Below, one piece after another: positions 55,560-64,000 of a stretch of 64,000 bases of DNA. The stretch is from Fistulifera solaris. Its lineage: Eukaryota > Bacillariophyta > Bacillariophyceae > Naviculales > Stauroneidaceae. Positions within the stretch are counted from its first letter, which is position 1. Every line of letters starts with the position of its first letter. The stretch spans positions 868,001 through 932,000 of the forward strand of contig AP026128.1 in NCBI GenBank assembly GCA_030295235.1. The letters run 5' to 3'. The notes under the pieces were generated by a model. It did no database searches. It was not told the origin of the DNA and saw nothing but the letters and a program-made list of their open reading frames with translations. A program made the translations under genes and the position numbers.

Positions 55560-56100
55560 TTACTCGTCAGCCAAGGGAGGAGAGAGGTAAAGGATGAGGG
55601 CACCCAACAAGGTAAGTCCGGCCACTGGGTAGAAAGCACCACCAAAGTCACCCGAGCTGGTAGCGATCACGTTGGCGTTCTGTGCGAATGTGCTGATCAT
55701 ATCGACATCCATAACAACCTCGGTCATCTTGGGGGCAGAAGTTCGGGCGAACGCCGGGGAAGAGACTGCATTATTGAAGAGAAACGGCACAACAACAAAA
55801 AACGGTGAGAAAGGTACATTCACGAAAGACACTGGCTCAATGACAAAATTATTGACGTCGAGGATCAACAGACTTCGAACTCTCATTTCAATAAAAGTAA
55901 ATTGCAGTTTGGTGCTAGGAAGATGCCGCTATCAACAGATTTATGGGTCACAGCTCAAAAGCCATTTCTCAAATAATCGCAGCACCTCTCCGACAAAACG
56001 TGCTCGACGGCACAATCCACTCACCAGCGTTGCTAGCCGGGGCAACGAAGGCCGAAGCGGCGGCAATGATAAGAGCAATGAAGAAAAGAACGCGAGCCAT
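55560..56100 (-). CDS. Small plastid single-helix membrane protein (thylakoid candidate)
   Basis: Exons read downwards: 56100-56025 and 55765-55560, with a 259-bp GTGAGTG...TGCAG intron; 93 residues. The start MARVLFFIALIIAAASAFVAPA is a textbook diatom plastid presequence with the ASAFAP-type motif. The mature part has a polar region, then one membrane helix (FYPVAGLTLLGALILYLS) and a short acidic end PPLADE. The size and layout resemble small photosystem subunits, but I cannot name one. The intron sits just after the presequence, as often seen for nuclear-encoded plastid genes. Confidence 0.7.
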
Positions 56101-56499
56101 GTTTACAGTTGGTTATAGAGGATGTGATGCAACAATTGAACTTCTCGAAGATGATGCGGTGATCGTCTCGTCGTTTGCGGCCAGGGCGATCTTCATCTTC
56201 ACCTTCGAAAAATTACGAAACGCTGACGTTGGTAGGTTTTCAACGAGATTTTTTACGGCAACAGTACGTAAGACGTACGTACGCGGGTGGCGATCTTTCG
56301 GGTTCAACTGTCATTCATTCGCGATTCAGTCACGTATGGTTCGTGATCCAGGTGCGTCTGTCTTGTGTCCGGACAAGCTTGGCCAATGAAAAATGAAAAC
56401 CGCGCGACGTGACAACGATCGATTTTATTCTTTTCGTTTGATCGTTATGTCTTCGACTCTTATTATCAACTTCATTGATGTCGAGTCGCTTCAGCGACC
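56101..56499. other. Divergent promoter region
   Basis: About 400 bp between the plastid membrane protein and the NPPY methylase-like gene. Includes the repeated trinucleotide-like CGTACGTACG near 56275. No gene seen. Confidence 0.5.
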
Positions 56500-57616
56500 A
56501 TGGGTAAAAACAAGCGTTCAAAAAGGAAACAGAGGGCGCGGGGAAGCCAAGGCCATGATGTGAAGGCGGCGGCGACGGAGGGAAACAAAGAAGAATCTTC
56601 TGCAACTTCTATAGGGGAAAAGAGAAAGCACATTGTCACGGAATCATGCGCGACATCGGCTGCCAAACGACCCAGACAAGGTACGTTTCAAAAGCCATTT
56701 GTTTCGCACGCTTCGAAGCCGAACTCGTTGTTTTTTCTCCAACGTGTCACGGTCAATATGATGTGCCAGATTGAAGCATTTCGAAAGGCAAAATGCCATT
56801 CAGAAGTGCTCTGAATTGCGGGTGTGATATCTGTATTATTTACAATTCAAACTTAGATGTTCTCAATAGCAATTTAGATAATTTTGAACTCCATTCTAAC
56901 GATTACTTGCTCGTCAATCGTTTGAGACAGAAACGGAAGGTCCGAGCCAGAGTACACAAGAAGAACCCAGTTTCCCTTATCCCACTGATCCGGACGATCA
57001 CTGCGAATCACCGATCGACTCGTATCAGGATGTTCTTCCACTCCTTCGCTTGCTTCGAAATAACCGACAGCCTGACGCATTTACAATCTACGATCCTTAC
57101 TACTGTGATGGTGCTGTAAAGGACAACTTTGCCAAATTGGGCTTTCCCAACGTTTACAACCAGAAAGAAGATTGCTACAGCATATGGACAGATGCTCACA
57201 AATATCCAAAGTTTGATGTATTTGTGACAAATCCTCCGTACAGCGGCGATCACATCGAAAAGCTTATGAAGCATGTCACGTCAAAAGAATTTGGCAATCG
57301 GCCTTGGTTTCTGTTGATGCCCAACTGGGTCCACAAAAAGGACTATTTTGTGAATTTAACAAAAACACTCAATGTGTTTTATATAGTTCCAAGAAAACGA
57401 TATGTGTATAAACCTCCCCAGAATTTCCGAGAGTCCAAGAAAAGCGATGTTCACAAGAAATCATCGCCGTTTGTGAGCATGTGGTACATTTATGGAGGAA
57501 ATGAAGCCATGAACAACAAACTGATACAACATTTCCTTCGCTCCGAATCGGCCAATTCCTGTGACTTGGCACGGAGCAAAAGTGCTCTGCGCGATTTGCG
57601 GCGCAAGAAGCGATAA
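56500..57616 (+). CDS. Methyltransferase-like protein with NPPY motif
   Basis: Exons 56500-56680 and 56931-57616 flank a 250-bp intron (GTACGT...ACAG); 288 residues. The basic N-terminus (MGKNKRSKRKQRARG) suggests a nucleus or nucleolus. The second part has an AdoMet-type layout: AFTIYDPYYCDG, then FDVFVTNPPYSGDHIEKLMK, where NPPY is the signature of N6-adenine and related methylases. PWFLLMPNWVHKKDY follows and the C-terminus is basic (RDLRRKKR). The NPPY motif argues for a nucleic acid or protein-glutamine methylase. The glycine-rich AdoMet loop is not obvious, so activity is uncertain. Confidence 0.6.
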
Positions 57617-58431
57617 TGCCGTGCTTTTGGCAATGCAATGCATACGTGTTGGGTCATCCGCACGCATCTTCTAGACCTGTATAGTCATGTATAAATTCAT
57701 AGGGGCTTAGCTTAGGTGCATTTCATCTATTCGAGACGTCTATTTTTCTGATTACGGCCGCCAATCACCATTGTTGTTGAAGCCCGCCATTCCGGTTGCA
57801 TTTCAGATTATTCTTTAAGCCCATCTCGTCGTCCTGCATAGATTATTAATTCTTGCGACTTGCGAGTCAGCAATCAAGTTATGAGCCAGTCTTAAGCGAC
57901 CTCATCATTTGCCTTCGCATCTGGTTTCTGGTTCATCAATAAGGTTACTACGAGTGCGACTGATGTGAAATAATGTGAACTGAGAACTGTAATGGCAAGA
58001 CCTTTGGGCAAGACTTCTTCTGTTCTTTTTTCTCGACAGAGACTTATTTAGTTAAGGTTTGGACGAACTCTTCCCCGAAAATGACGATTACCGTACTGCC
58101 AGCCTCGCAGTAGTCCGGACAAACTGTGCATTGTGCACTTGAAGTCGTTGTGCGCGATCTGCCGTTGTTTGACTCTCACTGGACGGATGGATGATGCATG
58201 CATGCTGCTCCATAGGCACGGCGCACGGCGCATGGCGCATAATCCATCTGCAAACGACTTTCCGGTCGGTCGGATTATGTCATTCCGTCAGCATCTTTCA
58301 ATAGAAAGTCCGTAGAAGAGATCGTAGATAGAGCATTCTCTCTCTTTGCACTTTTAACGAATAAAACAAGCACTGCTAAAGTCACCGTGTCGGGTGTTTT
58401 GTATTGCCTCAGTTGTTCGTAAAGGACCACG
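57617..58431. other. Intergenic, no gene seen
   Basis: About 815 bp upstream of the sensor kinase pair, with GGCGCACGGCGCATGGCGCAT near 58218. A weak match to the dispersed hairpin half (GGTTGCATTTCAG) lies near 57794. Confidence 0.5.
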
Positions 58432-61400
58432 ATGTCAATGTCTAATTCGTTTTCGACAAACTGGCGCATGAAACATCCCTCGCTTCCCAAAACACTACTT
58501 GATGACGAATCAGACGAGCAACTAAAGCATGTGAACAATCTGTTTAAAAAGGGATCTTTGATAGGCGCTGCTATTTGGGTGTTTTTGCTCTTTCTAGTTC
58601 TCCGCTACTCGCCTGCCGAGAGCTATGAAGAACCTTGGGGACTAGAACAAACAACACATCTTATTGTCTGCGTTGTTCTTTGCGCATCGAATGGATCAAG
58701 AATTGTGCCGATATTTCTACGAGAACTGAATTTCCGCTTTATGAAAAGTGGTTTTCTCGCAAGTGCTTTATCTGTACAAGTGATTGCTATCGTTTCGAAT
58801 TTCATCATGTGGTATGTTCCAAGTCCAGTGCTGGTTGATGAATACAGCGGTTTGCGGTTTCACATGGTGCGCTGGGCAGAGTGGACAGCCTTGGCATTTA
58901 TCATGACGTTCTTGACGTGTAATCTCAACGCAACGAGCGGCTCAGAACAGGGAAAAGTAAACTTTGTCTATCCCACATTGCTAGCACTGAGTACGCTTTG
59001 TGGAATGCTTTTTCCACTATGTCATGACGCTACCTCATGGTGGATTGTTATGACATTCGCGTGGCTTTCTTTCAATGCGATCTACGTCCTCAGTATATCG
59101 ACGAAGAAAAAACGTACGCTTTTCATCAGAAGACTATCGAGAATACAACAAATTCATCACCTCACGAAGCAAACATTGACCTCTCTCGATCTGCTTACAA
59201 TTTGGCGCTTGCGTGCGCGTCGACGTGGACGATGCTCTCTGTTGTTTTCACCTTTATGTGCTTTACCAATAAGGTTGCTCCGCCTGAAAGCTGGTTGAAT
59301 CATCCTGCGAATCCAGTAATATTCACTCGCGACCTTCGAGGTCGCATCGAAGGTGATCTACCTTGGCTGTGTTTTTGATACATACGACAAGGTGTTTGAC
59401 GAAAAAGCTATCGCACTTCGCCGTTTAGAAGAAATGAGAAACTTTATGTGTGCGGTGTGGACGTCGTCGTCAGATGCAATTGTTTACGTTCTGGATGGAA
59501 ACGATCACATAAGCGCCAGAATCAGTCCTGCTTTTCTCAGGTTGATTGGAGTTGCCAGCGGAAGAGCTTGTTCGCTTTTGAGACGAGGAGATGTTTCGCT
59601 GATTATCGATATATCACCCAGCAAAGGTATCTTTCACGTTTTCGCCATGGATCTGACAAAAGAAGTAACACGGGAAGACGTTACGAACGCCCTTAACGCA
59701 AAAAAGTTAGTCTTCGAGCAAAAGGAAGACCTGACAATTGACGAGGCAAACATCGTGGGCGTCGCCGAACTTATTCTTCATGAGACGAAAGTGCCTGGAC
59801 GAACCATGAAAGTCTTTCATAAGATCGAAAACGACCTAAAAGTGAGCATCCCGTGCGAGGCGACAGTGGCGGATCTTGAAGGGAACAGCAGGGTGGTTGT
59901 TCTTCGTGATATCTCTGATAGGCTGCAGCGCTTTGAAGCCGAAAAGCTCTTAATTGAAGAAGTGACATCGCGAAAGAAAGACACCGAAGCGAATAACTTC
60001 ACGCGACATGAAGTAAAGAATGGCATCTTGGCCTCCATAGGCATCCTAGACCATATCAGAGAGCTGATGCCCCAGGTGACTGTACCCAAGGGTGCAAGTG
60101 AACCATTCGTGGAGGGTTCTAGCCAAAAAGATCAAGTAACTGATGCACTCACCGAGCTCGACAGCACCCTCCGTGACATACTAGACACGATTCATGATGA
60201 AGCAATGGCAAAGAAATCATTTACGGCGAATACGCCCCCAGAAAAGATGTTTTAAGAGTCCGTGACGTTTTGGATTCAATACGACAGTGTGGAGCATCAA
60301 AAGGTTTCCTTTGCATATCAAACCCCACTTTCCTCGTGTGTATCTCGACCGTCAGCTTCTCCGGTACATCTATCGAAACGCTCTATCCAATGCATGCAGG
60401 TATGGGCAGCACGGTGGAACCGTGGAAAGTTTTGTGCACTACGACCAAGGCACGCGTATTTTTACCCTGAAAGTGACAAATCTACCCGGGGAAGGTCATG
60501 AAGAGCTTTTGGAGTTGGATGATGACCAAGTACGCAGCATATTCGAACCGGGCGTGCGACTTGCTCAGAACCACCACCCTTCTGCCAAGAATGCACAGGC
60601 TATCAACAAAGAATCATCGGGCAATGGTGCGTGGATCATGCAGAAGTGCGCAGAATGTCTCGGCGGCTCGTGCAGTATGCAATTTGACGAGAACGGTGCA
60701 ACTTTCACCTTCGTATGTACAATCGACGCTGAGGAACGCCCGTCGCCGACATCAAAAACCACATTCTGTCTTCCAGCAGGCACATGGGGTATCTTCATTG
60801 ATGATTCTGGAATTCAGCGGAAGCTAATGGATCGATTTCTTGCTCAAGCAGGAATTGAGCAGTCCCGACGAGTTATCCTCGGTGCCAACGCCGACGAAGT
60901 TTACTGCTTTGTCGACACCGTAATCAAGCTTGTGAGCGAAAACCCGAATGACAAGTTTCTGCTAATAGCTGACGAGAATCTGGACATCGAATTCGATGGT
61001 CAGAGGAACGCTACTGTTTCTGGTTCCTTATGTGTTGAACAAATCATAGGGAAGCTCGATGAGAAGTCGGAGAAGCGACTGCTTGCGCTTATTCGGAGCG
61101 CGAATGACTCTTTGTCAGATCTGAACCTTTACAGAAATCGGTCTCATGGCGTTTTAATGAAGGAGCCATTTAAGAAGGGGGATGTCCTCGGCATAATTAA
61201 ACCGTTCTGGTATAACCGCTTTTCAGAAGAAGAAACAACAGATACCGCTGAATCTGCAATTTATGAAGGTAGCGATGAATTTCAGCTACACGGGCCCTCT
61301 GAAGAGGATCTGCGCGAATCTTTACGGGTAATCAGAGCACTGTTGTCGGTTGAAAACAATGAAAAGCTGCGAAGAAGATGGCACCCTCTCCGTGACCGTC

Positions 61401-61570
61401 TGCACGCCCTGAAAGGGGATCTTATGAGCATGATGGCGAAAGATAAACTTGCTGATGTAATGAAACACATTGATAAGTTCCTCGCCTGCTCTGTATTTCC
61501 TGAAAGCTTTTTGATTGATTGGGAAGCAGTCGAGCAGATTGTGGAGTACGCTCTCGCGGAAAGTCCTTGA
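58432..61570 (+). CDS. Rhodopsin-like hybrid histidine kinase, copy 1
   Basis: About 1,045 residues across frames. Eight membrane helices form the N-terminus. Helix 4 holds RWAEW (Arg codon 58870, Glu codon 58879) and helix 8 holds EVASK (Lys codon 59350-59352), the places of the counterion and retinal lysine in microbial rhodopsins; the extra first helix matches enzyme rhodopsins. A PAS-like region follows (VVVLRDISDRLQRFEAE), then the dimerisation His in NFTRHEVKNGI (codon 60007), ATPase boxes NALSNACRYG and GNGAW, a receiver (FIDDSG, LIADEN, MKEPFKK) and an HPt-like HALKGD (His codon 61403). Frames rejoin with one base added at A6 59107-59112, T4 60250-60253 and A4 60299-60302; another break lies near 59325. 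Confidence 0.75.
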
Positions 61571-62355
61571 GACCTTTATAATAAGGTAAACCGGCATAAA
61601 ATTAGACAGCATTTTGTAAACAAACGTTTCAGCCTGATTTCTCTCCTCTCATCTCCCACCATTAGCGCTCAGAGGTAGTTAAAACGAATTTTTATTTCTA
61701 CCGTCCGTCGAGGTAATATGGTCGCTCATGAAGATTGTCGAGTGCGAGCAACGAAGCCGAGGGGAGAGGTACGTGATGCACCTGGTAAGCAGCAGGCCGT
61801 TTTTGGGCTGCGGTCAATCAAGAGACCGATGATCTCATTCTCCCGCGCTTCATGAGTTTGCGTCTCGTTATGGGAATTGTTGGAGCGCAGATGCAAATCA
61901 TCATAATTACCTTGGCAATACGTCAACAGTTGTAATGCAATGGAATGTCATAATCATCGAGACGAGGGTGGACGGATGGAGCGGGATTCAAGCATCAAGC
62001 AAGACTCAAAACTCAAATGACTGGAAAAGGTATCTGTATTAGGTAAAGTGTACACAACTTTTTCTAAAAAAGACTACTCAGAAATCAGAAGTTACTCCGG
62101 TCTACAAACACACTTTAAACGTCACAGTACACGTGGGCGTAAATATGAATTAATTACGGGAAAGAACATGGCGATGACCGATTGCCCACGCCAATCGACA
62201 ATACCTGGTAAAATAATGCTCCGCGATCTCCGATTCTCATGAAACTCCGAACGAATAAAGCTTTGCTTTCCTCTTTAACCTCCTTTCCTTCACAGCTACA
62301 TCACAATCCGTAATTTGCCGAGTTACGACGCCACAAGAGTGGATCCGACTCGACC
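61571..62355. other. Spacer between the two sensor kinase genes
   Basis: About 785 bp. No gene or repeat seen. It does not resemble the 815 bp upstream of copy 1 at a glance, so the duplicated block may start near the coding region. Confidence 0.45.
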
Positions 62356-64000
62356 ATGTCCTCTTCAAGCATCGCCAGCGGTCGAACAAGGCATCCATCG
62401 TTGCCGAAAACATTGCTTGATGATGAAGCAGATGCAAGAGTAAAGGTTGTTGATCGCCTCTTCAAAAAAGGCGCTTTGATAGGCGCAGCAATTTGGTTGT
62501 TGTTGCTCTTCTTGGTCCTCCGTTATTCGCCAATCGATAGCTATGAAGAACCGTGGGGGCTGGAGCAGGCTACGCATTTCATCGTCTGGGTTGTTCTGTG
62601 CGCATCGAATGGATCAAGAATAGTCCCCCTTCTTCTCCGCGAAATGGATCTCAGCTTTATAAAAGTGGTTTTCTCGCAAGCGCCCTTTCTGTGCAAGCAA
62701 TTGCCATTGTTTCCAATTTCATCATGTGGTATTTTCCGAGTCCAGTGTTGATAGATGAGTACAGTGGCTTGCGGTTTCACATGGTGCGCTGGGCAGAGTG
62801 GACAGCCTTGGCATTTATTATGACGTTTTTGACGTGTAATTTGCAAGCAGCTGTCCAGCAAGGAGAGGGGAAAGTGAATTTTGTCTATCCCACATTGCTG
62901 GCATTGAGTACGTTTTGCGGGATGCTTTTTCCACTTTGTCGTGATGCTACTTCATGGTGGATCGTTATGACAGTCGCGTGGCTTTGTTTCAATGCAATCT
63001 ACGTCCTCGTCTATCGACGAAGGTCAGTTTATTATCTTCACAAAATAACTTTCGAAGACGCGACAGTTTCATTACCACACGAAGCAAACATCGACCTCTC
63101 TCGATCTGCATATAATCTGGCGCTAGCTTGCGCATCGACGTGGACGATGCTCTCCGTTGTCTTTACATTCATGTGCTTTACGAACAAGCTTGCCCCGACC
63201 GACAGCTGGCTGAATCATCCTGCAAATCCAGTAGTATTCACCACGTTTTTCGAGATTGTATCCAAGGTCATTTACCTGAGTTGCATCTTTGAAACGTACG
63301 ACAAGGTGTTTGACCAGAAAGCTATCGCATTTCGCCGTCTAGAAGAAATGAGGAATTTCATGTGTGCGGTGTGGGCGTCGTCGTCAGATGCCATTGTTTA
63401 CGTGCTGGATGGGAACGATCATATCAGCGCCAGGATCAGTCCTGCGTTCCTTAAGTTGATTGGGGTGACCAGCGGAAGGGCTTGTTCTCTTTTGGGACGA
63501 GGGGATGTTTCTTTGATTATCGATATATCACCGAGCAAGAGTTCCTTTACTGTCTTCGCCATGGACTTGACGAAAGAAGTAACACGCGAGGACGTGACGA
63601 ATGCCCTTAATGCGAAGAAGTTCCTCTTTGAGCAAACAGAAGACGTGACGGTCGACGAAGCAAACATTGTGGCAGTCGCTGAGTTGATACTTCACGAGAC
63701 CAAGATACCCGGACAAACCATGAAAGTCTTTCACAAGATCGAACATGACCTGAGAGTGAGCATTCCGTGCGAGGCGACAGTGGCTAATCTTGAAGGCAAT
63801 AGCAGAGTGGTTGTTCTTCGCGACATTTCTGATAGATTGCAGCGCTTTGAAGCCGAAAAGCTACTTATTGAAGAAGTGACATCGCGAAAGAAAGATACCG
63901 AAGCAAATAACTTCACGCGGCATGAAGTAAAGAATGGCATCTTGGCCTCCATAGGCATTCTGGATCATATCAAAGAGTTGATGGCTCAACGAAGGGTCAT
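62356..64000 (+). CDS. Rhodopsin-like hybrid histidine kinase, copy 2 (5' part, runs off window)
   Basis: Starts MSSSSIASGRTRHPS and is very similar to copy 1 from HPSLPKTLLDDE onward. One apparent break at AAAA 62661-62664 is cured by one A; after it the frame is open to the window end. The eight-helix region is complete: RWAEW (Arg codon 62787, Glu codon 62796) and EIVSK (Lys codon 63264-63266). The loop before the last two helices differs from copy 1 (VYRRRSVYYLHKITFEDAT). The PAS-like region and the H-box (His codon 63921) are present. The ATPase, receiver and HPt parts, if kept, lie outside the window. Confidence 0.75.

Overview
This window is nuclear DNA from a photosynthetic stramenopile, most likely a pennate diatom close to Phaeodactylum. 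The clearest sign is a set of secretory-type presequences that end in the diatom plastid motif around a phenylalanine (ASAFVAP at 56.1 kb, AAAF at 3.0 kb, ASSFVV at 19.9 kb, AQAFLV at 41.8 kb). Other signs are tightly packed genes, short GT-AG introns of about 50-260 bp, and gene families with diatom-like layouts. No rRNA, tRNA, CRISPR or virus-derived element was recognised.

Layout. 0-7.6 kb: the 3' end of a VPS39/VPS3-type tethering gene, a small acylation-candidate protein, a 227-bp tandem array, a plastid NFU scaffold and a SIN3 corepressor. 8.5-13.7 kb: a Jupiter/HN1-like microtubule protein, a single-pass membrane protein, a 431-bp satellite array carrying palindromes, and a NEPRO/RMP1-like nucleolar protein. 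13.8-22 kb: aromatic amino acid hydroxylase, NOP14 with an extra Tudor-like segment, a plastid protein of unknown function and a Tic22-like import protein. 22-28.3 kb: a large BIG/Sec7-type ARF-GEF. 28.8-37.7 kb: ceramide synthase, a membrane-anchored GMC oxidoreductase, a membrane-anchored histidine phosphatase, a PDK/BCKDK-type mitochondrial kinase and the GPI-anchor enzyme GWT1/PIG-W. 37.8-39.3 kb: an 862-bp MITE followed by a 228-bp duplicated repeat. 39.5-57.6 kb: a HAD protein, SEC61-beta, a plastid-type unknown, a PDZ-PUB fusion, a BSD/coiled-coil protein, a type I membrane protein, a zinc-knuckle protein, PEX13, a ubiquitin protease, eIF3d, a small plastid membrane protein and an NPPY methylase-like protein.

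58.4-64 kb holds the most unusual content: two tandem genes for hybrid histidine kinases. Their eight-helix N-terminal region looks like an enzyme rhodopsin, with an RWAEW motif in the helix C position and an E-x-x-S-K motif in the helix G position. A PAS-like region, a histidine kinase core, a receiver and an HPt-like tail follow. If the rhodopsin reading is right, each gene encodes a complete light-to-phosphorelay protein.

The secretory and endomembrane genes (VPS39-like, BIG GEF, SEC61B, ceramide synthase, GWT1) are scattered and show no operon-like logic, as expected in a eukaryote. Many host genes are interrupted by apparent single-base frameshifts, nearly all at homopolymer runs one base short of what the protein needs. 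This looks like a sequencing or assembly artefact rather than gene decay. Coordinates below span whole genes across those breaks.
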